Below are positions 55,965-64,000 of a stretch of 64,000 nucleotides of DNA, in pieces; the stretch's first letter is position 1; every line of letters begins with the position of its first letter. The notes under the pieces were generated by a model that worked only from the letters and a program-made list of their open reading frames with translations, was not told the origin of the DNA and ran no database searches. The position numbers and the translations under genes are program-made. Origin of the DNA: Caldicellulosiruptor obsidiansis OB47 (GTDB taxonomy: Bacteria > Bacillota > Thermoanaerobacteria > Caldicellulosiruptorales > Caldicellulosiruptoraceae); assembly GCF_000145215.1 (NCBI RefSeq), contig NC_014392.1, positions 1,992,001 to 2,056,000 of the forward strand. Reading direction: 5' to 3'.

Positions 55965-57311
55965 ATGAACATTGATGTTGTTTATATCCAAGATTTATCA
56001 TCCGAAATGCATAATGTTTTAAAAAATAATCAATTGGGTAGTTTACCAATAGAGTGCAAAAATTTCTTATTAAGAAGTGTATTAAACCGAAGCACATATA
56101 AATCTGTTGGTATATGTTTTATTGATATCTCAAATCTTCAACTTAAAACTTACCTGTTTAAAAAAGAATTAGATAAAATCATTTATTTTGATGAAATAAA
56201 TAATACACTATATGGGTATTACTGGAATATTGCAGATGACTATGTTAAAATTACTGTCAGGAGTATTAACCTGCTAAATAGAGACGAAAAAGACATTCTT
56301 GAAATTCCTATTGTTGAATTAAAGCTATGGGAAAATCACTTAAAACAGGAAGGTATAAGTAATTTCATTGTGCCTCCCCTCCTTTTTTTTGAAATGGTAA
56401 ATTTTCGCTATATAATAACTATACACGACAAGTTTTATGCTTCCAACTCTAATAATAAATGGCAAATTTATGTAATAGACCTTTTTGAAAATAAATTCTA
56501 TAGTTACATTTACGATAATGATCCTAAAAAGCCGTTTCCTATATCCTATATAAGGTATTTTCCTATTAGCAACGCTGACGGTTTTATATTTATTAAATTT
56601 GGACAAATTGACGCTGAGGAAAAGGAAATGTATCGGCCACCAGAAAATTCAAAAATGACTCGACACTTTTGGGAGGCTTTTGCATTTTATCCACTGAATA
56701 AATTTATTGAAGACATTAAAAATCAAAAATTATTTTTAGACGCTTATATTGTTGAACGTGTCTCAGAAAATTTTTCTTTTCGCTTTTTAGATGATATTGA
56801 ATCGATAAAAGATTTGTGCTTCTACTATATTAAGAAATCTATAAAAACTAATTTATCCAGACTTATAAAATTAGAACTTAAAAATTATACAAAAGAGATA
56901 ATGCAAACTTCAATCAATCTTGATAATAAATTCCTGCGCTATAATAATGGTTTACTAACGACTATTTCTTTATCAATTGAAGAAATAAATGATAAACAAA
57001 ATCTGTTAAGAATAAGTAAAGAATTTTTAAATGGTAACAATACAAAAAGTGTAAATATTCTCCTGAGCAAAGAAGAGCAATTTATGCCAGATATCATGTA
57101 CAAGTACATCTTAAAACATGGTCTTTTTTTAACTTTCTCCCCTCGTTTTGACTATAGAGATATTCCAAAGCATTATAAAATAAAGGTATATTCATTAGAT
57201 TCTTCTTCAGCTTTTCTTGAATTTACCACAAAATATCCCCTTTCAAGTCCTTTTACAATTACACTTGTTGAAAAAAGTAGAACTAAAGATAAATTTTTAT
57301 TAATTATATAA
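55965..57311 (+). CDS. Orphan protein, tandem family copy 3
   Basis: A 448-residue soluble protein with the same plan as copy 1: IYVIDLFENKFYSYIYDND, DGFIFIKFGQIDAEEKE, AFYPLNKFIEDI and CFYYIKKSIKTNLSRLIKLEL correspond to family segments. Repeated strand-turn units again suggest an all-beta fold. ATG 55965 follows AGGAGG. It ends before a bidirectional terminator. Function unknown. Identity to copy 1 looks low, so the copies are old or fast-evolving. Confidence 0.75.
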   Translation: MNIDVVYIQDLSSEMHNVLKNNQLGSLPIECKNFLLRSVLNRSTYKSVGICFIDISNLQLKTYLFKKELDKIIYFDEINNTLYGYYWNIADDYVKITVRSINLLNRDEKDILEIPIVELKLWENHLKQEGISNFIVPPLLFFEMVNFRYIITIHDKFYASNSNNKWQIYVIDLFENKFYSYIYDNDPKKPFPISYIRYFPISNADGFIFIKFGQIDAEEKEMYRPPENSKMTRHFWEAFAFYPLNKFIEDIKNQKLFLDAYIVERVSENFSFRFLDDIESIKDLCFYYIKKSIKTNLSRLIKLELKNYTKEIMQTSINLDNKFLRYNNGLLTTISLSIEEINDKQNLLRISKEFLNGNNTKSVNILLSKEEQFMPDIMYKYILKHGLFLTFSPRFDYRDIPKHYKIKVYSLDSSSAFLEFTTKYPLSSPFTITLVEKSRTKDKFLLII

Positions 57312-57334
57312 TACCAAATTTTAATTGTTAAATA

Positions 57335-57401
57335 AAAAAGCTCTCATTCTTGGCATCTATTTTTATTTATAAGCTTTATAACCAAGATAAGAGAGCTTTT
57401 T
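57335..57401. terminator. Bidirectional terminator between the orphan family and dapF
   Basis: AAAAAGCTCTC (57335-57345) pairs with GAGAGCTTTTT (57391-57401), and inner TTCTTGG pairs with CCAAGA. Convergent genes flank it. Confidence 0.85.
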
Positions 57402-57424
57402 TCTGTAATTTCTAAAAATAATCT

Positions 57425-58261
57425 TTAATCCAAATACTCTCCAACAAAAACCTCCTCGGCAGGTCCTGTCATGAATACTGTGCCATCATCTTGCCACTCT
57501 ATTTCAAGCATGCCAAAATAAAGGTGGACGTTTACCTTCTTTTCTGTAAAACCGTTCAAGTTTGATGCTATCACAGAGGCACAAGAGCCTGTTCCACATG
57601 CAAATGTAGCTCCGGCTCCTCTTTCCCACGTTCTCACCTTAATATTATTCTTGTCAATCACCTGAACAAAATTGACATTTGTTTTCCTTGGAAATACCTC
57701 ATGCTTTTCTATTTTAGGACCTAAAGTATAAATGTCAACCTTTTCTACATCGTCAACAAACAACACTGTGTGAGGAACCCCCATCAACAGGGATGTAATC
57801 TTATACTCTTTGCCTTCAACCTCTATTGAGGTATTTATAGCATCGCTCTCGGGGTCACCCTGCATAGGAATGTCTTTTCTTTTAAAACTTGGCTTTCCCA
57901 TGTTAACCCTTACTTTCTCAACAAGCCCATAATCGTTTAAGATAAGCTGTGGTTCTATTATTCCTGCCAATGTTTCAACTTTGAATTTGTCTTTTTTCAC
58001 TATTCCTCTTTCAAATACATACTTAGAAAAACATCGAATGCCATTACCACACATTTCTGCTTCAGACCCGTCTGAGTTTATAATTCTCATCCTGATATCA
58101 GCAAGCTTCGAATCTAAAACAAGCAATATCCCATCTGCTCCAACACCAATATGGCGATGACACATCTTTTTTGCAAGCAAGTTATAATCTATATCTTCTT
58201 TACCCCTTGCATCTATCACAATAAAGTCATTGCCAAGTCCATGCATCTTAGAAAAAAGCAT
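57425..58261 (-). CDS. dapF: Diaminopimelate epimerase
   Basis: A 278-residue enzyme converting LL- to meso-diaminopimelate for lysine and peptidoglycan. The two catalytic cysteines are in EMCGNGIRCFSKY and ATFACGTGSCAS. The start MLFSKMHGLGNDFIVID is typical. It follows the DUF711 gene by about 30 bases. Confidence 0.97.
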   Translation of the reverse strand: MLFSKMHGLGNDFIVIDARGKEDIDYNLLAKKMCHRHIGVGADGILLVLDSKLADIRMRIINSDGSEAEMCGNGIRCFSKYVFERGIVKKDKFKVETLAGIIEPQLILNDYGLVEKVRVNMGKPSFKRKDIPMQGDPESDAINTSIEVEGKEYKITSLLMGVPHTVLFVDDVEKVDIYTLGPKIEKHEVFPRKTNVNFVQVIDKNNIKVRTWERGAGATFACGTGSCASVIASNLNGFTEKKVNVHLYFGMLEIEWQDDGTVFMTGPAEEVFVGEYLD

Positions 58262-58290
58262 AAATTTACTACCTCCTCTAAAAAACTTTT

Positions 58291-59649
58291 TTAATTTCTC
58301 AGCGATATTATAGGTGGTGGAACTCTTCCCCCACGTTTTATAAGCTTTTCAGGTGAGTTTCTGTTTATTCTTATTACCTTTGAACCTCCCAAAAGCCCAC
58401 CAAAGTTAACCTCATCGCCTTCTTTTTTACCATACGCAGGAATGACTCTCACAGCAGTTGTTTTGTTATTATATACACCAATTGCTATCTCATCTGCTAT
58501 CATCCCTGAAATTAATTCAGGTTCAACATCTCCCGGCACAACAATCATATCAAGCCCAACAGAACACACACTTGTCATAGCTTCTAGTTTTTCCAATGAA
58601 AGTGTTCCACTTTCAACCCCTTTTACCATTCCAGAATCTTCTGAGACAGGAATAAACGCACCAGATAAACCCCCTGTAAACGTTGCAGCCATCGCTCCGC
58701 CCTTTTTTACAGCATCATTCAAAAGCGCTAAAGCAAATGTTGTGCCATATCCACCAACCTTTTCAACTCCTATCTCTTCAAGTATCTCTGCAATGCTATC
58801 ACCAACTTTCGGTGTTGGTGCTAAAGATAGGTCTACAATCCCGGCTGGAATTTGGAGCTTTTTGCTTGCATACTGCAAAACAAGCTGACCAGCCCTTGTT
58901 ATTTTAAATGCCATCTTTTTTATTGTCTCATAAATCTCATCAATTGAAGCATCTTTCTTCTCTTCCAATGCTCTTTTCACAACACCAGGACCTGAGATTC
59001 CCACATTTATACAGCAATCTCCCTCGCCTGTCCCATGAAACGCACCTGCCATAAATGGATTATCATCTGGTGCGTTTGCAAACACAACAAACCTTGCGCA
59101 GCCGAAACTGTCTTTGTCCTTTGTTTTTTGTGCAATATCTTTTATTATAAACCCAAGATGGGCAATCACATCAAGGTTAATACCCGACCTTGTTGTGCCA
59201 ACGTCAACCGAAGAACATAGTCTATCTGTTGAGGCCAATGCATCTGGGATAGAAGATATGAATTTTTTAGTATTTTCATCATAGTTTTTGTGAACAGCCG
59301 CAGAGTAACCACCTATCAGATCAACCTCAAGCTCTTTGGCAATCTCATCAATGGCAATCGCAACTTCTATGAGATCTTCATATGAATAAGAAAAGGTCAA
59401 AAGAGAAATAGGTGTAAGAGCTACCCTTCTGTTGACAATTGGAAGTCCAAACATATCCTCAATTTCATCTGCTACACTTTTAAGATTGCCGGCATATTTT
59501 GTAATCTTTTTCTTCATGTTATCAATAAATCTTTGTGGAACATCTGAACAGCAATCAAAAAGACTAATACCTATTGTAATTGTTCTGATATCTAAATTGC
59601 TCTGCTTTACCATATTAATAGTTTCAATTATCTCCTGTGATGTGAACAT
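58291..59649 (-). CDS. PFL-family DUF711 protein
   Basis: A 452-residue protein matching the conserved DUF711/UPF0210 family ([53 protein letters not shown]). It has a pyruvate-formate-lyase-like fold without clear activity. It is usually next to the ACT-domain protein found just upstream here, so the pair may sense or regulate amino-acid metabolism. Function open. Confidence 0.93.
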   Translation of the reverse strand: MFTSQEIIETINMVKQSNLDIRTITIGISLFDCCSDVPQRFIDNMKKKITKYAGNLKSVADEIEDMFGLPIVNRRVALTPISLLTFSYSYEDLIEVAIAIDEIAKELEVDLIGGYSAAVHKNYDENTKKFISSIPDALASTDRLCSSVDVGTTRSGINLDVIAHLGFIIKDIAQKTKDKDSFGCARFVVFANAPDDNPFMAGAFHGTGEGDCCINVGISGPGVVKRALEEKKDASIDEIYETIKKMAFKITRAGQLVLQYASKKLQIPAGIVDLSLAPTPKVGDSIAEILEEIGVEKVGGYGTTFALALLNDAVKKGGAMAATFTGGLSGAFIPVSEDSGMVKGVESGTLSLEKLEAMTSVCSVGLDMIVVPGDVEPELISGMIADEIAIGVYNNKTTAVRVIPAYGKKEGDEVNFGGLLGGSKVIRINRNSPEKLIKRGGRVPPPIISLRN

Positions 59650-59680
59650 TCTGCTTTCATCTCCTCAAAAAGAAAAATTA

Positions 59681-59950
59681 TTATATTCTGTTTATGCTAT
59701 TGAAAAGGTCTTCGTGCTGCATATTTACATCAACGCCTATTTCCTCTCCTTTTTTTATGAGAAGATCTTTCAGTTCAGAAAACTTCAATTTGCAATCTTT
59801 AAGGTCAACAAGCATTATCATCGTAAAAAATCCTTGCATGATCGTCTGGCTTATATCAAGTATATTTACATTGTTCTGGGCAAGTAAGCTCGAGATTGCC
59901 GCAATTATACCAACCTTATCTTTACCAACAACCGTTATTATTGCTCTCAT
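59681..59950 (-). CDS. ACT-domain protein (UPF0237 type)
   Basis: An 89-residue single ACT domain: RAIITVVGKDKVGIIAAISS then LLAQNNVNILDISQTIMQG. Such stand-alone domains bind amino acids. ATG 59950 gives the standard length; GGGGGA lies ahead. It precedes the DUF711 gene by 31 bases, the pairing seen in many bacteria. Confidence 0.93.
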   Translation of the reverse strand: MRAIITVVGKDKVGIIAAISSLLAQNNVNILDISQTIMQGFFTMIMLVDLKDCKLKFSELKDLLIKKGEEIGVDVNMQHEDLFNSINRI

Positions 59951-59993
59951 CATTCTTTCCCCCAAAAGTTTTTATAATAAAGTTTTTTGGACT

Positions 59994-60917
59994 TCAAAGC
60001 CTTTCTAAAACCCAACTGTACTCAGGAATTGCGGGAATAGCACCTTTTTTGGTCGCACACAGAGCCCCTGCTATGTTTGCCTTTCTTACAATTTTAACAA
60101 TTTCATCTTCTGATAAATTTTCAATTGGCAAAGATTTTGAAATTTCATACAAAACCATACCAACAAAACAGTCTCCACAACCAGTTGTGTCAACCACATC
60201 AACTTTTATTGTATCAACAAAATATGACTTTCCCTTAAAGAAAACCATGCTACCCTTTTCGCCAAATGTTACAAGAAAAATCTTTACCTTGTCTTTTATT
60301 CTATTATAAAAGTTATTTACCTCCTTTTCATATAGCAAAACCTCTTCCTCAGACATCTTCAGAATATCAACAAACCCATTTTCAACAGGCTCAATCATGG
60401 TATCTAAAGCCTTTTTTTGACTTTCCCACAGGCTACTTCGGTAATTTGGGTCATATGAGATTGTGCTGCCACTTTGTCTTGCAATCTTTAAAAGCTCAAA
60501 GGTGGTTCTTTTGTTTTGTTCATATGTCATTGAAAGCGAGCCAAAGTGAAATATATCAGCTGATTTTATAACATTAACATCAATATCCTCTACCTTTAAG
60601 TAAACATCTGCACCATGTTTTCTTGAGAAGGAAAAAGATCTCTCACCACGGCTGTCAAGCTTTACAAACGCAAGAGTTGTAAAATACTCATCTGTCATTT
60701 TAATATTTGAAATATCAACACCACAGGTAGAAAGGCTATCTATAATCATTTTTCCAAATATGTCATTTCCAACCTGTGAGATTAAACAGGATTCCCCACC
60801 AAACTTCGCAACCACTGCCGCAACATTTGCAGGAGCACCGCCCGGGTTTGCTTCAAACAGGTTATCTTTTACATTCAAAAAATCTATCAAAACCTCGCCG
60901 TAGCAGACAACTTTCAA
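59994..60917 (-). CDS. PfkB-family sugar kinase (fructokinase-like)
   Basis: A 307-residue ribokinase-fold kinase: VVCYGEVLIDFL, NPGGAPANVAAVVAKFGG, and the catalytic DTTGCGDCFVGMVLYE motif with the anion hole GCGD. Closest in style to fructokinases (ScrK). It likely phosphorylates fructose. TTG 60917 is the start. Transcribed alone or ahead of the ACT gene. Confidence 0.88.
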   Translation of the reverse strand: MKVVCYGEVLIDFLNVKDNLFEANPGGAPANVAAVVAKFGGESCLISQVGNDIFGKMIIDSLSTCGVDISNIKMTDEYFTTLAFVKLDSRGERSFSFSRKHGADVYLKVEDIDVNVIKSADIFHFGSLSMTYEQNKRTTFELLKIARQSGSTISYDPNYRSSLWESQKKALDTMIEPVENGFVDILKMSEEEVLLYEKEVNNFYNRIKDKVKIFLVTFGEKGSMVFFKGKSYFVDTIKVDVVDTTGCGDCFVGMVLYEISKSLPIENLSEDEIVKIVRKANIAGALCATKKGAIPAIPEYSWVLERL

Positions 60918-61100
60918 AAACCAATAGCCCCCTTTTCTTTGAGTATAACATTATTATAGAACATTTAATATTCAGAAGTGAAGAAGATATAGAGGGATAA
61001 ATAAACCTTGTGAGAAACCTTTTAATATACTCTTAAGCATACTTTTTAAAAGTTCTTTACAGAAGAAGTGTCAAAATTTTTTATAGCATATTAAAAAATA

Positions 61101-61118
61101 AGGGGCTCTTCTGCCCCT
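61101..61118 (-). terminator. Intrinsic terminator after the immunity-like gene
   Basis: AGGGGC (61101-61106) pairs with GCCCCT (61113-61118), followed on the minus strand by TATTTTTT. Confidence 0.75.
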
Positions 61119-61138
61119 CTCAAAAGTCCTCAATATCA

Positions 61139-61732
61139 TTAAACACTAATATCATGCACACTCTTAATACTTATATTCTTTACCTTCTCCTTCTCAAACA
61201 CATCCTTTACCCTCTTTGTAACTATTAAAGATATACCATCAAGCAGGTTAAAATCACTGCCGTCCCAGTCCTCAGGCTCAAAATACCATCCAAACTTCCT
61301 TATCTTCTTAGTCCCATCCAGCCTCTCCTCTACTATCTCGCGATATAAATCCCACCTGTTTCTCAATATATTACTCACAACACTTATTCCCCAGTAACCT
61401 TCGCTTATTACACCCTTCCTCTCATCCTTTATCACTACCTTAAATTTCCTCCAACCCATAAGTCCATACCTCTCCAAAATCTCTATCACCCTGCTCGACA
61501 CTATCAGTATGTCACTTCCTGTGGTAAGAACATCTGATAACCTTTTATTCCTTATCCTCCAAAACTCTATCGCCCCTTCTTTTTCCACTATCTCATGCCC
61601 TCGTCTTAATATCTCTAAATATTTACCACTTAAATAGTCTTCCTGTCGCAATTCTACTTGCATTGAGCGCCAATCAGATCTAAGATGATAAAAATTATCA
61701 TAAAAGCTAAAATCTAACCCTTGTGAACCCAT
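61139..61732 (-). CDS. Probable immunity protein (Imm11/DUF1629-like)
   Basis: A 197-residue soluble protein with WRIRNKRLSDVLTTGSDILIVSSRVIEIL, an internal pattern seen in DUF1629/Imm11-like immunity proteins: a region that names 'what to look up', then a mid-domain, then GWYFEPEDWDGSDFNLLDG. The homology is by overall pattern only. It is the next gene downstream of the toxin-like gene, the expected place for an immunity partner, which would neutralise self-delivered toxin in the cytoplasm. Confidence 0.55.
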   Translation of the reverse strand: MGSQGLDFSFYDNFYHLRSDWRSMQVELRQEDYLSGKYLEILRRGHEIVEKEGAIEFWRIRNKRLSDVLTTGSDILIVSSRVIEILERYGLMGWRKFKVVIKDERKGVISEGYWGISVVSNILRNRWDLYREIVEERLDGTKKIRKFGWYFEPEDWDGSDFNLLDGISLIVTKRVKDVFEKEKVKNISIKSVHDISV

Positions 61733-61832
61733 ATCTATCCGCTATCTCCCTTCCTTTTTCTATCACTTCAATTATATCAATATCCTCTATCCGATCTCCA
61801 TGTTTTCACAGCAACTTCCTCATTTCCTCTAA

Positions 61833-64000
61833 TCATTCTCTATTATAATCATACTTTTTCTTCAAATGGTCCTTTGCATCCCACAGCCCCAAAAACCTCA
61901 CATCGTGGACATTCAACCCCGCTCTTTTAAATATCGATTCATAAAGACCACCTTCCCCAAATAAACTCTGTGGAAATATGTGGTGAACTTGATATGCCTT
62001 GTTTGCCAAATCCTTTATGTTATCTATACCCAGATATTTATACAAACAATCTCGATAGTTGGATTCTTTGAAAGCACTCACACCCAGCGACTTTGCCAGC
62101 TCATCGCTGCTATTTATAAAATATACTAAATCTTCTTTATTTTTTATCTCTCTTGTATTTTTAAAAATCACAACCAGTCTTCTTTCGGCATTCTCCAACC
62201 CCTCGTGAATGCTCAAATAAACTGCCTCTCTGCCATACTCTTCTGATAATTCCATCAGTTTTTTGTAATGTGAGTCTATATAGATATTTAATCCTTGGGT
62301 AAAAAATTCGCCTATCTTATTATACAGTCTTCCTGCCGCTGATATTTCAGAATTCGACAATTTCCTGCAAATTTTTTCGGCAAACTCAGGTGAATATTTC
62401 GCAACAGAGTCCCTGAATTCTTTACTTGAATTTTTCTCTATTTCATCCAAATATTTAAGCCACTTTTCAATATCATCTGCTCTTCTTATATCATTAGCAT
62501 TTAAAGTTAAAAACAGTAACCTTTCAACTTTCTCGATACCTGGAATCTCTTCGCCAGTTATGATGTCTTCGCCTGCTAATATTTCTATGATATCTTTAAT
62601 ACCACAAGGATCTAATAATCCTAAAATAGCTGAAAATAGAGTTTCGCTTGTTGATGCTCCCTCAAATTTTACGATAGGCTCTATGGTTTCTAAAAACCGT
62701 GTATGTCTATCTACAATAACCTTAGGATTTACTTGGCGCAAAATTGAGCAATATTTGTGCCCTTCAAATACACAATCATTTATAAATACTATTGTTTTGT
62801 GATAATAAGCATGTATTCCAATGCTATTGTTTCTAAATGCACAGGATAAAAATAGAATGTTTTTTGAGCCTCTTTGCAGTGTTCTAAATGCCGGTTCATC
62901 TTTGCTGTTATTGCAGTTTTCGAATATACATTCATCAAACCTCAAATTTGCATCCTTGCTGTCAACTATAACAGGGGCACTATAAAATATGCTCTTATTT
63001 ATCCTGACAGGTTTGATATTTGCGCAAAGCCACAGCCCGGCTGTTGAGCAGCTATGGAATGTGGTATTTGAAATCAAAAGCTGGGAACCCTGCGGAGAAC
63101 AAACCGGGCTTACATATACACCCGTCTTCACATTCTTAAGTGTGCAACCATCTATCTTAACATATCCCTTGTGTCCTATGCTTAAAAAACCCGCAAATGA
63201 AGAAAGCTCTATATTCGTAATTTCGCATCTGGGTTGGTTACCACACTCCATTGGGGCTACTACCGCAAAAATGGTCATTCTTGAAGTATATTCTCTAATT
63301 GCTTTGAGTGTATTGGACTTTGATGAATTATTTGGATTTCCTATTTTCACATAAGTTTTTTTGTTAGGTCCACCTATTTTTAAAGAGCCGTAAACTTTAA
63401 ACAATTCAGGGTATTTGCTGTTAACATAAATAGTTGAGCCCTCACAAATTATTAACTCTTCATCCGGTTCAATCAGAAGTTTTTCATCATTTCTTGAGCA
63501 AAAAACTATGTTTTTATTCAACATTGTAACTTTGCTTCTTTTTCTGGAATTATTTAAAGTTTTCTGCTTTTTGTAAAGAGAGTATGTTGTTGTTAAGATT
63601 ACATCCTCAACTGTGTTTCTTTTCACATAAAGCGGAAGCTCTTCTCTTAAATAGAGGAGTGCTTCTTCATAGTCACATCCCCACAAAGTTGTTTCAGTGT
63701 TAGGATCAAAAGCTTCATCACCAGGAAATAGATAAAACTCAATACTATCACTCAAACCATCTTCATCGCTATCAACAACAACCGGATTTGTCCCTGCTTC
63801 TATTTCCTCAAGATCGCTCAAAAGGTCGCAGTCGGTATCATAATCGATAGGAGATGTTTTGTATTTAAGTACCTCATCGTAATCTGAAAGTCCATCCTCA
63901 TCACTATCAACTTTGGTAGGATAGCTTACAAAATCCCAAATTTCTAAATTTTCCAGCAATCCACCCCATGGAAGTTCCAGTGTTATTTTCTGGGAGTTCT
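61833..64000 (-). CDS. Polymorphic-toxin-like protein: calcium-binding repeats, beta-helix, HHxFPQ terminal domain (5' end outside window)
   Basis: The frame is open to the right edge. The visible part begins with thrombospondin type 3-like repeats (DSDEDGLSDYDEV, DTDCDLLSDLEEIEAGTNP, DSDEDGLSDSIEF). It then has a right-handed parallel beta-helix (about residues 150-410), an all-helical pre-toxin stretch, and a C-terminal domain with VHHIFPQSLFG and DVRFLGLWDAKDHL, a His-rich motif of HNH-like/DUF2380-type toxins. It likely is exported and displayed, with the tip as a nuclease-like toxin. The stop (TGA 61835-61833) falls where WLEEMRKLL could continue (see findings). Confidence 0.6.
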   Translation of the reverse strand, partial: NSQKITLELPWGGLLENLEIWDFVSYPTKVDSDEDGLSDYDEVLKYKTSPIDYDTDCDLLSDLEEIEAGTNPVVVDSDEDGLSDSIEFYLFPGDEAFDPNTETTLWGCDYEEALLYLREELPLYVKRNTVEDVILTTTYSLYKKQKTLNNSRKRSKVTMLNKNIVFCSRNDEKLLIEPDEELIICEGSTIYVNSKYPELFKVYGSLKIGGPNKKTYVKIGNPNNSSKSNTLKAIREYTSRMTIFAVVAPMECGNQPRCEITNIELSSFAGFLSIGHKGYVKIDGCTLKNVKTGVYVSPVCSPQGSQLLISNTTFHSCSTAGLWLCANIKPVRINKSIFYSAPVIVDSKDANLRFDECIFENCNNSKDEPAFRTLQRGSKNILFLSCAFRNNSIGIHAYYHKTIVFINDCVFEGHKYCSILRQVNPKVIVDRHTRFLETIEPIVKFEGASTSETLFSAILGLLDPCGIKDIIEILAGEDIITGEEIPGIEKVERLLFLTLNANDIRRADDIEKWLKYLDEIEKNSSKEFRDSVAKYSPEFAEKICRKLSNSEISAAGRLYNKIGEFFTQGLNIYIDSHYKKLMELSEEYGREAVYLSIHEGLENAERRLVVIFKNTREIKNKEDLVYFINSSDELAKSLGVSAFKESNYRDCLYKYLGIDNIKDLANKAYQVHHIFPQSLFGEGGLYESIFKRAGLNVHDVRFLGLWDAKDHLKKKYDYNRE

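Noticed and set aside
61833-61835. Reassignment of UGA to Trp, suggested by TGA at Trp positions in the toxin and dead binding protein
   Set aside because: UGA is used as a normal stop in this window, and prfB retains its UGA frameshift control, so ordinary decay is the simpler reading.

Overview
The window looks like chromosome from a low-GC, anaerobic, thermophilic Firmicute. The mix of family 31, 95, 106, 127 and 88 carbohydrate enzymes with LplB/LplC-type sugar transporters, ferredoxin-type proteins and clostridial housekeeping genes is most like Caldicellulosiruptor. That genus call is an inference from gene content. No rRNA, tRNA or CRISPR array was seen.

Bases 1 to about 35,200 are a saccharolytic island. 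It opens with the end of a LacI-type regulator and a secreted CBM13-esterase, followed by a short IS-derived or MITE-like repeat. A leftward block holds GH31, GH95, GH127 and a GH31 remnant under a LacI regulator (9535-10548). A rightward operon from a good promoter (10684-10712) encodes a GH106-like enzyme, an SGNH esterase and a Gfo/Idh/MocA dehydrogenase. A leftward redox operon (15754-21033) encodes a PreA-like iron-sulfur protein, a fumarate-reductase-like flavoprotein, a zinc alcohol dehydrogenase and a second Gfo/Idh/MocA protein. A leftward import and uronide-cleavage block (21846-32282) encodes an ABC sugar importer, an exo-rhamnogalacturonan-lyase-like protein, beta-glucuronidase, GH88 unsaturated glucuronyl hydrolase and DUF2264. 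A second GH106-like enzyme lies upstream. Together they suggest import and intracellular dismantling of acidic rhamnose-, arabinose-, fucose/galactose- and uronate-containing oligosaccharides, such as rhamnogalacturonan or arabinogalactan side chains. Many of these genes are broken: a frameshifted GH31, a 5'-deleted GH31, a GH88 with an internal stop, a solute-binding protein frameshifted in its signal peptide, and the ruins of a second binding protein.

Bases 35,200 to 52,000 are housekeeping and look intact: rpsF-ssb-rpsR, an aldo-keto reductase, leuCDB, prfB (with its programmed +1 frameshift) coupled to cheW, secA, hpf, a DUF362 protein, dnaX, rnr, an HD-domain protein, secG and a 54-residue protein with a TTG start. 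A compact cluster of DnaA-box sequences lies between hpf and the DUF362 gene.

Bases 52,000 to 57,400 hold a tandem family of large orphan proteins. Copies 1 and 3 are intact and copy 2 is wrecked by frameshifts. Bases 57,400 to 60,920 return to metabolism: dapF, a DUF711 protein, an ACT-domain protein and a PfkB sugar kinase. The right edge holds the C-terminal 700 residues of a polymorphic-toxin-like protein (calcium-binding repeats, parallel beta-helix, terminal HHxFPQ motif), followed by a probable immunity gene.
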